Below, one piece after another: positions 1 through 50,100 of a stretch of 64,000 bases of DNA. This DNA comes from Setophaga petechia (taxonomy: Eukaryota > Chordata > Aves > Passeriformes > Parulidae), in the NCBI GenBank assembly GCA_024362935.1, contig JANCRA010000124.1:992001-1056000 (forward strand), given 5' to 3'. Position 1 is the stretch's first letter. The number at the start of each line of letters is the position of its first letter. Position numbers and translations under genes: made by a program. The notes beneath the pieces were generated by a model. The model was not told the DNA's origin, searched no databases, and saw only the letters and a list, made by a program, of their open reading frames with translations.

Positions 1-3
1 AGT

Positions 4-36923
<36,920 letters not shown>

Positions 36924-37025
36924 GGCGGGCTGGGCCAGGCCGGGCCGAGCCGAGCAAGCCGAGCTGAGCAAGCCGAGCCGAGGCAGACGTCCCAAGCCGC
37001 CGCCGCCGCCACTCCCCCCGGCGCA

Positions 37026-37033
37026 GCCAATGG
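37026..37033 (-). promoter_or_regulatory. Inverted CCAAT box
   Basis: GCCAATGG on the plus strand, i.e. CCATTGGC in MCCC2 orientation, about 105 bases before the ATG. Fits an NF-Y site, which works in either orientation. Inferred from the motif only. Confidence 0.5.
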
Positions 37034-37131
37034 GCACAGCGGGGCCGGCCCGGCCGCGGAGTCCCAGCCCGGGCCCCTGGACAAGCTAATGCTGTAGAAC
37101 GCCTTTTGGAAGGATTGTGTTGGGACGCACA

Positions 37132-37137
37132 CACGTG
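37132..37137. promoter_or_regulatory. CACGTG E-box
   Basis: Palindromic CACGTG just upstream of the CpG island, within TTCACGTGTG in MCCC2 orientation. A second CACGTG lies at 36681-36686 in intron 1. Both fit USF/MYC/TFE-type factors, but such hexamers are common by chance. Confidence 0.3.
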
Positions 37138-37545
37138 AAAACTGTGTTTTCAGGCACAGTCTAGGAAAGCCCTTGCCCTTCTTAGAAACCTGTCGTACAG
37201 TAACAGGGACAATCTTTTTAAAATCCAAAGCATCTCTGGCCGAGTTTCTCCCTTCTGTGAAAACTTTGCTTTTCTTCAGTATTCCAGTTTTACTTTAAGT
37301 CAAGGCCCTTATCTTTAGAGAAAGGTAACAGCAGGGAGTCTGATACCAAGTAAATTAAGCTCTATTCTAAAACAAAACCAGGGAACAACAATGCCCCTAC
37401 CAAACCATGCTCAGCCTGTTACCAGCAGGCCTGTGTGCACCCCAGTGGTACAGCCCAAACTTCAGCATTAGCTTCGTGGACATCTAAGTATTTTAAAACT
37501 GCATCTGAAACTTAAATAAACAGCAACACAGATAAAAGAAAATAA

Positions 37546-37551
37546 TTTATT
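37546..37551 (-). terminator. BDP1: Candidate distal BDP1 poly(A) signal
   Basis: AATAAA on the minus strand followed within 15-30 bases by a GU-rich stretch (CTGTGTTGCTG). This would end a 3.5-kb BDP1 3'UTR about 600 bases before the MCCC2 ATG. Other candidates are at 38838-38843 and 40770-40775. Confidence 0.5.
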
Positions 37552-39608
37552 CACATAATTTACATACAGAATAGGACTACTTCTTTGACACAGAAAGCTT
37601 GTATGTGACGATACAAGGCGTCAGACAACTCTAAGCAAAACAGTTTTATGCCACATCTTTGTAAAAATGCTACACATATGTATTGAGATTTCAATGATAT
37701 CTTCTTACATCCTTCATCATTATAAAACTTCCATACACAAAACAAAACACAAAATTCTCTTATTTCTATTCAAATTAAATTTGTTCTTTTTTTGTTCTTT
37801 AAAAAAAATTCCTCTATCAAAGTGCATGTTATTTGCTGCAAGGAAAAAGAAAGCATAGCCCAAATTAATAATGCAGATAAGGCACCATAAATCTTAGTAA
37901 TGAAGTAGTTGATTTTTTCCCCCTTATAACATGAATGCAAGCTAAAATGTATACAACTAAATATAGAATGATTATCCCCTCAGAACTCACTCAAAAGGTA
38001 CTCACAGCAATTATTTCATAGCCACTCCCCAAGAATCTATTTTTAGGCTCTATGAGTGCAATTGATATAAACATGCCAGACATATCAGGAAGTAAACACT
38101 TGAATACTTAATATCTACAAGATATACAATACGCAGAGTTACATGTATACATGAATCTCTTTCATAATGTTTACAGTAGAACAAAATTTAGATAAACATT
38201 TCAAGTTAAACGGATTAGGCAAAGCACAAGATACCATCTGAACAGAAACTGTGGTTGTATTTTTGAGGGTTTTTTGGGGAGTAAAGTGGGCTGATCAGAT
38301 GCTTTCAAGTAAGTTACACTGGGACCACTAGTCCCTTTTCCATCACCTCAAGGAATACTGCTGCTAGTGACATTTCACTGGCAGAGCTAATATACCAATT
38401 TGCAGTAATGGTAGCTTTCCTCTGTATTTCTCCTCTCTGACAACAGTGTAAAGGTTCCTCCAGAAGCTTTGCCAACAACTTCTGAAAAGAAAAACATTCT
38501 CAAACTTCATCGACTATTTCAAAATTAACTACATATTTGTATTATTTACCTGCCAGTAAAGGACTATCCAGTCCAAACCTGATGATAGGCTTCTTGAGAG
38601 CATTAACAATACCATTTAAACATCAGTTCAACCTTCATAATAAATTGCTTTGCAAAAGTTCCTGCAAGTATTAAGTAATGGGAAAAATTTTAAGACTACT
38701 CAAGCTTGTGCAAGCAGGATTTTCAGACTAAATATTGACTCTTTCAGCAACCATTGTGCATAAACCCAATTACCTCACCCAGACAAATTTCTTGATGAGG
38801 TAAATAAAAAACTAAAATCTAAAGCTAAGTCAGAATTTTTATTGCAAGTTACAGTACAAGCAGACATGCACATAAGAAAACCCTTTTAATTGAAGTGCTT
38901 CAAAGCAGCAAATCCTCAAAAGTGACATTATATAATCATGGTTTAAATCCAATCTCTTTGTGCTACTTTGCACAACGGAAACTGAGGAAGTCAGTAAATA
39001 TACAAACAACTATACATAAAAATAAGGAGGAGAAATTGTATCTATAGCTTTGTTTTCCAATTTAGAAAAAAATTAGCATTTATACTAGGAAACATCAATC
39101 TCCTCCTCCAAGTGATAAAAAAGGTTGCAAACATTAACCTTGTGTTATCATCTTTTAGTAAACTGCGTTTTTAAGTTTTCAACAAAGTTTTAAGGAACCA
39201 ATCCTACTGGGCTTTTCATGCTACAATCTTTTAAATTATGTGGTTAAAAAACTCTTACAAAAATATGTAATTTGGAGATTCAAATAAAAACACCTGAAAT
39301 GCTTGACATATGTATGTATGTATTTCCTACATCACTTCCAGCATTTGCATTCTGATCTTCAGATATTACATTATACCCAAAAGGTTAATTCCTCCTTCCA
39401 ACATAACATACTTCACAAAAAGAAGTAAAGAACTTGAATAGTCAGTACCAAGAAGCTTTAGCATTAAAACGGAAAAGGATACTTGTTGCAAGATTAAACA
39501 TTATTTCATTGCACTTTTCTGTAGGATAGTCATGCACTCACTATCAGTGTCTAAACAAGTGAAACCATAAGCCTGCTGTCAGTAAGTAGTCTGGTGCTAT
39601 GACATCAT
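37552..39608 (-). other. BDP1: Probable distal BDP1 3'UTR / intergenic stretch
   Basis: About 2 kb of unique-looking AT-rich sequence without repeats I recognise or coding similarity. Whether it is 3'UTR or intergenic depends on which poly(A) signal is used. A further AATAAA (minus strand) is at 38838-38843. Confidence 0.5.
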
Positions 39609-40350
39609 TGTAGTGGTTTAGACTATGTCAGCATTTTGAAAGCTCCTGGGTTGCTTCAGAAAGAATCCACTTCATCTTCACAGCGCTAATTAACATGCCC
39701 TAGGGTGACTTCATGATGCTTGTATCCCCAATCATCTGTTCTGTTTATGCTGGATACTAGGTTTTGCACCTTTAAGACTGGTTCCGAGAGTGAAGGGGAA
39801 GAGAAGAAGTGCAGAGTTTGTTATCAAAAGCTGCACTTGCTCCTCTGCAATCTCTCTCACAGACTATGTTGTCTGCAGAACAGACAGACGGCAGGTGAGA
39901 GCTTTCCTTTGTTTTTAGTTAGGTTTTAGCTAGCTGAGGCAGAGAAGTTCCCTGGACTGTGGCTTTTCTTTTTTTTTGAGAACTGATCAGCCTTGTTCTG
40001 GACTGAAAACCCAGAAAAACAGGGGCACCTCACACCAGTGGCCCACTAAAGCCCAGGATGCAGCATTTTCCAGCACAGGAAGAACTGGTAACAGACTGAG
40101 TGAGCTGAGTTACACTCCAAGGAAAGGACTTCCTGAATTTGCCATCTCTTCAGAACAGTAACAGGTTTTATTGTTTAGTATTCTTCATTTTTTTATGCTT
40201 GTGAATACTTTGCTTGTTAAATAAACAGGGTTTTTTCCACTTTTCTCCAAGAAAATCTTTCCGAACCAATTGGGGGAGGGGTCACTTGAATCTGCTTTCT
40301 AGAGGGACCCCTTTGAAAATTTCCTCTCAAATTTGCCCTAAACCAAGACA
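39609..40350 (+). mobile_element. Avian ERV LTR, plus strand
   Basis: Starts TGTAGTGGTTTAGACTATG and ends CCTAAACCAAGACA, giving TG...CA ends over 742 bases. It contains AATAAA at 40220-40225 (plus strand) and the run TTGGGGGAGGGGTCACTTGA that I recognise from a bird ERVL-like LTR. Antisense to BDP1 and MCCC2. Confidence 0.88.
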
Positions 40351-40730
40351 AATACATTGTTTTTAGCACCCAACATGTGGCTCGAGAAAGTGAAAAAAAA
40401 CCTGTACTAATTGCATTTTGGTTCTACTTACTCTGCATTGAGATAAAGCAGTCAGTAGCCATGTTGACTGAATTCATAATGTCTGTCTGGATGGAGGCCT
40501 TCACCTGTCTCTGGTCCCTAGGCTGTTTTGAGGGTTTTATACAACTTTCTGGTCCCTAGGCTTACTTTCTTATCTGGAGATAGATCCAGTATTGTACCTA
40601 ACATGTAGCTTTTACAGTAGAGGGGCACAGATTTGAGTTGCTATTTTGCTGGGCTCAGTGATAATGGTTTATAGGGAGTTTGCATAGGTACAGGAGCTTG
40701 TTCAAGACGTTTGGTTTATGGTTTCTTTGT
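40351..40730 (+). mobile_element. ERV primer-binding site and leader remnant
   Basis: Directly after the LTR, GCACCCAACATGTGGCTCGAG-like sequence (from 40366) resembles a retroviral tRNA primer-binding site (family form GCGCCCAACGTGGGGCTCGA) with several changes. The following 300-odd bases look like the untranslated leader of the same element. I see no gag, pol or env frame. The right border is approximate. Confidence 0.6.
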
Positions 40731-40769
40731 CTGACCCTGCATCTCAATTTCCAGTAATATGTTTTGGGG

Positions 40770-40775
40770 TTTATT
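40770..40775 (-). terminator. BDP1: Candidate proximal BDP1 poly(A) signal
   Basis: AATAAA on the minus strand, about 275 bases after the BDP1 stop and just before the retroviral fragment in BDP1 orientation. Use of this site would keep the retroviral sequence out of the mRNA. Confidence 0.45.
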
Positions 40776-41050
40776 AGTAATCGTACCAGTTTGTTAAATG
40801 AGGAGCAGGAGATGAGGCTTTTCAGCCTTTCCTTATATCTTTTCCTTTGAATCTGTTACATCACTTTCGGAGAATGTTCAGTTTCCCCTGAATGTTAAAG
40901 AGATCACTTTCCTGGTATTTTATCTGCTACTGTTATTACAGGTTGACATTAAGTGTGGCATAATGAATATCAGAACAAATTGTAACTTTTAAAATACTCT
41001 TTTCTTGTTGCAGTATATTCTGTGATCCTAGGTTTTTATGAAACCCTTTG

Positions 41051-41179
41051 CTATTCTGAATCATCCACTTCCATAAAGATGTCACTGAAAAAGTACTCAG
41101 AGATTTTGGTTGGCTCTCCTTCCTTCTCTTGATATTTAGCACAGAGAGGTGGCTTCTCAGTTGAGTTGTTACTTGGAAC
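41051..41179 (-). CDS. BDP1: BDP1 exon t (last coding exon, stop TAG)
   Basis: Encodes VPSNNSTEKPPLCAKYQEKE then GEPTKISEYFFSDIFMEVDD, SE and TAG. The SEYFFSDIFMEVD acidic-hydrophobic end looks like a protein-binding tail. Acceptor ATCAG. Confidence 0.95.
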   Translation of the reverse strand, partial: VPSNNSTEKPPLCAKYQEKEGEPTKISEYFFSDIFMEVDDSE

Positions 41180-44100
41180 CTGATAAAACAAGAAAAGGTT
41201 GCTCTTAACAGTCTTCATCAGTGTGTATGTGTAAATATATTTACATATCTATGCACATGAGCTATTTGTAAGGGTATTCTATTTATGTAGGAAGTTTTGA
41301 CCAAAGGGGAAAAAAAATAAGAGAAAAAAATAGATATCCATGCAGACAAAAATCAACTTAGTTCCCTTGCAAGTTTCCTAAACATGTACAAGTCAGAATC
41401 TGTCAACGGGAACAGATACTGGACTCAAAACATGAATGTTACACACCCATCTACTCACTCCTGAAACAACTAATTCCCTGTTCTTCACACCTCAAAAATG
41501 CATGGTTGTTCAAAAGTAAACTCATACCGTAACTGTAGCATCAGCAGCTACATGCTCATGCTCCACAGATGATGACGTAGAGGGAAAGGAACAAGATTCC
41601 CTCTCATCCTTAGTGGACGGAGTGGGTTTCTTTAGACTTCGTTTTGGAGTCACAATTCGTGGCTTTTGGATCTTTCCTCTATTCCCTTTGGTGTCTTCTG
41701 CAGATTCAGAATTACTTTTTGTGCAAATTAAAGATAAAAATCCCAATGGTTTTCGTCCACCCCTGCTCAAAACAAGTACAGTCAGGATGTCATAGGGTTG
41801 CTCGATAAAAGGAAGATGTAAATAGCATTGCAGGAGTCCAATTTTATACACAGAAAATAAACACACACCTACAGGACATATGAAAATTCTAAGGAAAAAA
41901 CCCAAATAGTCATTCTGAGAAAGGCTTTGGTATCACTGAATATTCTGGTACAAGAGAGTTTTTTGTACAGTCACAGAGATTCTTGAAAATTTTTAAGCCT
42001 GGGAACAGGAACCTATTATTTGCTGCTAATCCACAGCTCGTAACAAGCTACCAGACTTTTTGAGAGTGGCTCCAAGAAGGATGCAGGCACACTTCTGAAG
42101 CACAAACTGAAAATTCTGAGCATCCTTCATGTAATCAATGGAAAACCTGATCCCCAAGGATGGGGCTACAGCAGACTACCTGCTGCAGGGTTTTAGCCTA
42201 ATTACAGCAGCAAACCCAGACCAGTGTGCTTATGGAAGTCACAGCACTGAGCTTATGTGAGTGAGTCACACACGAAGCATTAGCTTTTCATGTTGTTAAG
42301 AGTTTACAAATTAGAAAGTAAACTTTAAGGCAAGGATTCTGATGTTAATGCTTCACTATCCAATTGCTGTGGTTGTCCCAGATATAAATAGACAATATTG
42401 GTACTCACACAAGCATAATTAAAAAGTAAATGCCAAATTAGAAGAAGCTAGTGGAGCATTACAATCAAAATAATTAAGTACAGGAGCAACAGGGAACATG
42501 AACTCAAAACATTTAAACAAACAGTACAGAAAGGTATATTTTAAAAATCAAGTCAACATATAGGTAAGAGGAATATCCTCTGAGCTGCCAAGACTGAAAC
42601 TCCTTTGGGGAAATTACTTATGTCAGTGCTAACAATTCAGTAACAAATCTTACGGCAGGATGAACACCCAAACAAATGGATGGGTATATATGTCACAACA
42701 TGAGACTTAGCTCTGGAAAAGAACAAATTATCTTAAGTTCCTATCACAGCCCATGGATGCCCGCCTGACAAAAGGCATCTATCATGTCTAAATAGAAACA
42801 CAATATGTCAGTAGTGCCCTTCAGTTGATCTACTCATTTAATGAGTAAAATAATGCAAATTTCAAAGCAGACAGTTTGATGCTTTCTGATTTGCAGGAGA
42901 TTATAGATACTGTAACTCTTAACCATGCAGGTCATAAACAATGGTACTGAAAAGATGTCAACATGGAAACATTATCTTTTTTTACAGAACAAGCTGACAA
43001 AACATTATTGCAATTACTCTATACCTGAGTAATGGAGTTTTTGAAGATGATGCTGGGCTTCTAGTTTGTTCCAACTGTGCAGATTCATGCACATTCTCTT
43101 GGTTTCCTTGTCCACTTATTTCTGTTCTTCTGTTGGAGGTTAATCTAGCCATAACCTCCTCTTCCATTTCAGATGCTGCATTCTCAAGTGGTGCTTTCCC
43201 TAAGCTCTCCAAAGTCTCAAGCTGGCTTTTCTCAGCCAGTTGTGAGATAGACTCAGACACCAATACAGAAGTAAGTACTTTTTCCTTTGCTGAAGAGTCT
43301 GTTTTTTGAAAAGAATTCCCTGTAAAAGAAGTTGAGGGTCAAAGACTTCCATGATAACACAAGAGCTCAAAAAATGCATGATATTAAAATGGTTTGAACC
43401 ATTACAGCAGAAGGGCTGAATTTTTGTTTCATTTTATTTGTCCATTTATTTTTATGATTCACCACTATGAATTAAAAGTTTGTAGTCTACTTTTAAAGCC
43501 TGTAAGACCATATGGATTTTATAGGAAAAAGCTGGTAGAAGTGTGGTTTTAAATTTTACAGCACACTCTCCCTGCTTCCCCCACCCTTTATTAGCACTCC
43601 ACAGAACTCAGTCTAGTCACCTAGCCGTTTAACCTTCTACAACTTCCCTTAGAGGTCTTTTTCAGAGCCAAAATTATAGTTCACCAAGCCCTTCACTGGC
43701 TCAGATCAATGAAGACTGCATTGTCAGCAGTTTTGCTTTTTCTCTGTTTCTTCAGAGGTTGATTGATCTCCTAAAAAATTCTGTACTTTTTCAGTAAAAA
43801 TGCAAAACAAAATAAAAATAAACTATTTTGGCATTGTATGGTTAAAATGTCAGTTAATACTTTTGATTATTTGTACTTTTTAACAGGTGGAAATATTTGC
43901 TTAAGAGATGATAACATGTTTAGTCAAAAAAACCTCTCAAATTTCACCAATTAACTAGCTACAGCAATGCTTTTAAAACCATTATTAAATAACCAACATT
44001 TATGTAATTCGGCACACCTAGTTTATAACAGAAATCATGGAATGGTGCTATTAGTGTAGTACCAGGAAAACTTTTTTCTACTATTGTGTTAGATGGCCTC

Positions 44101-47100
44101 AGAAAGAATTATTTAGCATAACAACCAGTAGTAAGTTGTGATGTGTTTACATTCATTATACTTCAGTTTGCAAATTTACATGTACATACCAGAAGTTACC
44201 ATTGGCACATCTGTGGATTTAATTGAATAACCCTGTGTTTAAAAAAAAAAAGAGTTTTTTTAATTGCTCTTAATACAGAAGAGACAATGAAGTTCAGAAA
44301 CTCACATGCACAGTTCTAAGCACAGGACTGATACAGCAGGACAGTGCAGCATCATTCATCACTGAACTCATTTCCTAAACAGGTTTTTCAAGGTGCTCTT
44401 ACGACACATTACTCAAGACAAGGATATTGAGATAAGAGATCAAAGAAGGAAGAAGATTGTTGTCCATTCCTTCCTAGAAAAGCTCTCTGAATCATCTGGG
44501 GGATTACCACCCATTCCTACACCAAGGTACACTATACAATATTAGCTCACTTACAAAGACCAATGGTACTTGCTGCCATAAGCTTGGTCATATTGTAAAA
44601 AAGCACAGAAGGATGCTGGAAAGATGGCGGCTTGTTTTCACTGGCAACTTGTTTTTTAAACAAGTACCGCTATGTCAAGAATCAATAGGAACATATTTAT
44701 GTAACAGCTTCTTCATGGAACAGACACAATGGAGATTCAAAACATCATTCAGTGCACCTAGACATCCTGCCAGTCACCCAATACACCTCCGGAGTTTCAT
44801 CTCCTGCAATGCCATTGTCATAAGGGTGATGCAGAGTGAACCAAGTAAGACATATTACCAGTCTGTCTACTAGGAAGTCTAATTCAAAAACACCTGAGAG
44901 CCTACAGAGTCTCAAAAAACCCTAATAATAAATAAGAAAATACCCAAAACCTGTTGTAGATTTAAAAATAAAAGCAATCTATATGTGTTGATTTTCCTTT
45001 TAAATTGTTTAGGCATATATAGTACATATTTAAGCAAGTAACATCATTAAAAAACAAACATAATTAAAATGCTCTATTATGTGTGTGTTATGCATCTACC
45101 CCATGGATGAAAACTCACCAAATTATGATCTCACCTTGTAAGTGGTTTCCAGGCTATTTTCCACTGTAACAGCAGATGGAGTTTTCTTGGAAGGAGGAAA
45201 ATCACTCTCTTCAAGCTCAGAAGCCAACCGTTTTTGAGCTGTCTGCAACTTTGGAACAGGGTCTACTGCACTCTCTAGTTGTTTGGTTTCCATACTGCTG
45301 TTCAAAGGTCCAGCAACCTTACCAGCTGTAGTTGTCAAGGATCCAATACTGTTTATAGACATATAAAGTCATTATTGTGACCATACAAGAAGCCAAAATT
45401 TACTTTGTATAAAGTCTCTGTATGAGACACACGAATCTCTGGTCATACTCTCTCTTGCCTAATGTCAATATTAACTTCAAATGTACCATTTACTACCAAG
45501 AAACAATTTGTTGTGCTATTTGGAGTTAGTTTTTCTAGTCATATTGAATTTAGTTTAGCTGCTGTATTTGAACTCCACTTGGTCTTTTCATATGATGCAA
45601 AAATATGGCAACTTATCAACTGCCCTAGAAAAATCCTAAAATACAGTATTATTTATCTGCAAAGTTGAACCCCCACATGCTGTATGGTCTCAAAAACATA
45701 CAGACATATATAAGACATACAGAGAAGCGGCAGAGACAAGGAAAATATGATAAAGCTGTAATTGCATCACATTCTACTTATGATCTGAGTACTTTCTTTG
45801 GTATAGTATTAGGGTTTGTGGGTTTTCTACTACTTTGCAACAGTTCAATTTTTCATAATGTCTTTTTCCTTCGTTTGTTTTTTTTTCCCTCCCAAATGGA
45901 CTAAGAGATTTAGTTCAACAGTAATGCTGAACTAAAAAATTTGTTACACTGCATTCAGAGGTACTCTTTGTAAAAGAAATTCAAACCCTTTTGCACTGCA
46001 GTAGACAAATCAGCTATTATTCTTTGGAGTAATTAATTAGTTTGTGTTTTCACCTTGTCTGCCTTTTAAATAGTAAATTCAAGACAATAAGAATTTACAT
46101 CTACTGTTTATCATGTTTTCCAGAAAACCATCTACATGAATAATGTGGACGAGCAATTAATAAACAGATACTCTACGAAACTGCTGAAGTAATGTAAAAT
46201 GCAAACATGCTTAGATTTTTTCATTTCAATTGCTTTGCATTGTAAGTATCCATAAGGCAAAGTAAAGCTCAAGATGGGCAAATGACTTCTACTAAAAAGG
46301 AAGAATTACTCTAAAGGGTAAATCGGAATTAAGATGACACCAAAATCTCAGCTAAATAAAGCACTAAATTTAAAACAGAATAGAATATAGAATAGAATAT
46401 AGAATAGAATATAGAATATTCTATTATTATATATATTCTAATATATAGAATCTTCCTCAAATCTAATTAGAGCCCTTTTTACTTTCTTAATTCTCTAGCC
46501 ATCTGTCAAAATTATTGCCATCTGCAAAATTCCTCTTGCATTTCTTCTTTTGAGAATTTCTAATCTGTACTAGACAGTCAGAGAACAATCAAGGTACACA
46601 AAAACTGTTTCACTTTGATTAAAAACAAAGCATTTACCTCTCCACTTCAGTCACAGTTGTTTCACTTGCATTTATAGGGCTGATAAGTATTGGGGCTGGT
46701 AGTACTGATTCTGAAGTTTGTTCCACCATAGCAGATGCATCAAACTCTTTTGAGCCAGCTGGGATTTCCACCAATGTTAAAATGAATGTCTGTTCTTCCT
46801 CTGGACATCTATGATCATCATTCACTACTATATTTTTTCAAGGAAATAAGTAACAAAAAAACTATTAATCAAATGTGAAATTATGCTGTTCTCTTCATGT
46901 CCTCCCTACACAGAATACTGAAATTACAGGCATTCATGTCACCATGGAAAAAGACACTGGACATATTCTTGAGACAATAAGCTTTCTGACTTCCCAGATG
47001 AGATACACGTCATCATCTCCTGTTGCTTATTCACTGCAGAGGAATCCTGATTACCATTTAGAATGAGGAATATTAAAAATGCCTGGTAATGATGAAGATT

Positions 47101-50100
47101 TTAAAAGGGTGTTCTAGCATTAAAGAGCAATTTGCAGTTTACCTAACGTATATCATGGTGGTCAAGTGCCCCTCTGTCTTTAATTGCAATTGCAACTCTC
47201 AGGTACTAAGAGTTATTTCTTTAAATGGCAGATGTCTACTATTTTGAAGGTAAGCACAGGATTTTTCCCCTCACTGCAGACTGGTAGAACAGGATCTGAG
47301 AAGCATAGTCTTGAATTTAAGAGGAAAAATAGAGATAATTTAATCAACAAACAGATATATTAACAGATAGTTGCCAGCTACCATCCATGAGAATTTAAGG
47401 AACAAACATTTGTAAAGTTTTCAAAAGATGGAAAACAACAATGGTACTCCATTATTTAAGACAGCTCTCAATGAGGAAAAGCTGTTATTCCAACCTCAGC
47501 TTGCTTGGATTCTTCATCTAATTAAACACAGCTTAAGATGCTTCACCCCAAGATTCTGGCAATAATAGAGCACAGCAACAAATGTCTAAGAAGTAGTATT
47601 AGCCTGATTTTTGCAGAAGCTCATGAGTTAGAGCTTTGGACTGTAGTTTCCACATAAAGTAAGTATTCTGGGCCTCTGTCACTGTGACTATCCCCTATGT
47701 TAGACAAGTAGTGGTTCCAAACCAAGCACTTCAATTTGTTCTAGGGAACAGCAGACATCACCTTCGTAACTTTCATCATACTTGATCAGTTAAGCATTAA
47801 TCTGTTGACTCAGTACAGCTAAAGAAGGAAGTTTGATTGTTTTACACGTCCCCTCTTCTTCTTTCCCTCTGCTCCACACTTGCACAGTACAGCCCTCCTA
47901 CTCACAGAACTCTGACAACAGCATTCACTTGGTAACTTCATGAGCAACTACAGCTCACTAAGCCAGTGGAAAACTACAGAGTTTCTCACCCTCTGTCATG
48001 TTCAGTTTTTGTTGGGTGAGTCAGAGGTGCAAAAGGGACTCTAAAAACTATATACTATACCTACCACAGGGTAAGCAGCAGGAGCTCTCAACAGGGAAAA
48101 GAGAGCAAGTTTCCCTTCCACTGATACTTAAACTTAATGACAGCTATTAAAATAGTTCTTAAGTCTAGTTTCTATTAATGAAATGTAAGGACAAGAGGCT
48201 AGGGAGGGGAACGTCATTATGCTGTGGATCATTATTTGTGTTAATGGAATAGATTGATTAATATGTCAATGAAAAATTTAATTTTTTTAAAATGAAAATT
48301 TCAGGGTTGTAATTAATCTTTTAGTAAGCGCAAGATAAACAAATGTGGGCTTTTGCTAACTTTGAATACTAGCACATTGTACCTGAAGTTTCTTCTCTGC
48401 TGCTTATGCAATGTCGTTGAGCATCCTGAGTACAAGCTTCATTCTAGAAACAACACAGTTGAAATAAAACAACACAGTTGAAATTAATAAATCTGGAAAA
48501 TTACTCTAGGAAACAGGAGTAAACAAAGGAAACAATTACTCTAGGAAACAAAGCATGCCAAATGCTGAAGATCCAAAAACTCCAATCACATCATCATTAT
48601 TTCATCTGTCAGTTTTCACTTCTAGCTGTTCTAGGCTGAAAAGTATTAGCCTAACATGGACAAGAAACACTGGGGAAATATAAAATTTATATGCAGCTTG
48701 TTGTGTATACTAATAGTTTGTCAAAATAAATTTATACTTCCTACAGCACAATTCTGTCAGAGATGACTCACACAATAAATTGTTCAGTGGCACCAAGAAA
48801 GCACTACAACCCTTAACAAACCTCTGAGTGCCAAATAAAAACATGAACCTTTACAGCTCATCTATCCCTGCCCTTCTACAGCTTGTCCCTTTACTAAAAC
48901 CAGGAATTAATTGAACCAGCTCTACCACAGCTGCCTTTTCTCATACTCTCTCTGCCAGGCCTGTAAGAGCAACATCATTTTTGCACATTGTCCTTATATG
49001 AAATCAGCCTTGCTGTGACGGCAATCTGCTGCACTCGGGAAACAAGCATCAGCTGTTCCAATGTAACTACACACTCCTTGATCTCACACAACACTAGAAA
49101 CCCTGGGGAACTGTGAATGAACCTGTCTCTCATGACAAAAATAAGGTAACTCTCATTTATACTAGAACACGGATCCACAAGCCACTGGAAAGAAATGGAT
49201 GTGCAAGACATATTGTTCACCTGTGACAACATGCATGATGATAATATAAATGATATAGATACATGTAAAAATATGCAAAATTTGTGTATGCCATATAATA
49301 ATACGCATGTAAAGATCTTAATTGTTTTTTTAAATAAATGAGAAAGAACATAATGAAGAATGCAGTTTGCTTTGTTCCATCCAAGCAGTAACACTTTAAC
49401 TTCATTTTAATGTAAACAAATATAACAGTAAGAAGTCGGTGGTCACACTGAATGGATACAAGAATCTTAGGTAACTTCTTCCATCAAGACTTCTTAAAAA
49501 TTCCTCCCAGTTTTGCTAATGTGTATTACTTACTACTGAAACGTTCTAAACAGAGTTTGCAAAGATTAAATTTGTCTGAAAGATTGTTTGGATATGCCCC
49601 TGCAAAAATGCAAGTTTCATTTACCACTAAAGTATCAAGTGTTTACAATTGGTGAGTATATTTGCACTGAAAACCTCTTTCTTTACGAAATTTCAAAATC
49701 TGGGCACTTCTGGACTGTAATTAAGTTCTTGTTCTTTACCTGAGTAAAGTTGACTGTACATATATGGTGCTCCGGAGGACAAGGACTCTGCTCAGACAGT
49801 TCATCCACAGAACTTGGATTTGGACAATCTTCCAGTCCAAGGTATGATTTTTCAGGTTTTGGTGATGCAGTTAGATGTCTTAAATCTCCTGAATTTCCAC
49901 ATGCATCTCTTATCTGCTTTTCTGTCCTGTAAGGAATATATCTAGTTAATTTGAAACCAGATAAAGATACCCTGTGCAAATGCTAAATTCTGTGTTACAA
50001 TGTATTTAATATGAATAATATGTAATTACAGGGAAACAAAGCGCCTGTTTCAAGACTACATCATTGTACTAAACAGAATGCATAATCTTTGAACAAATCT

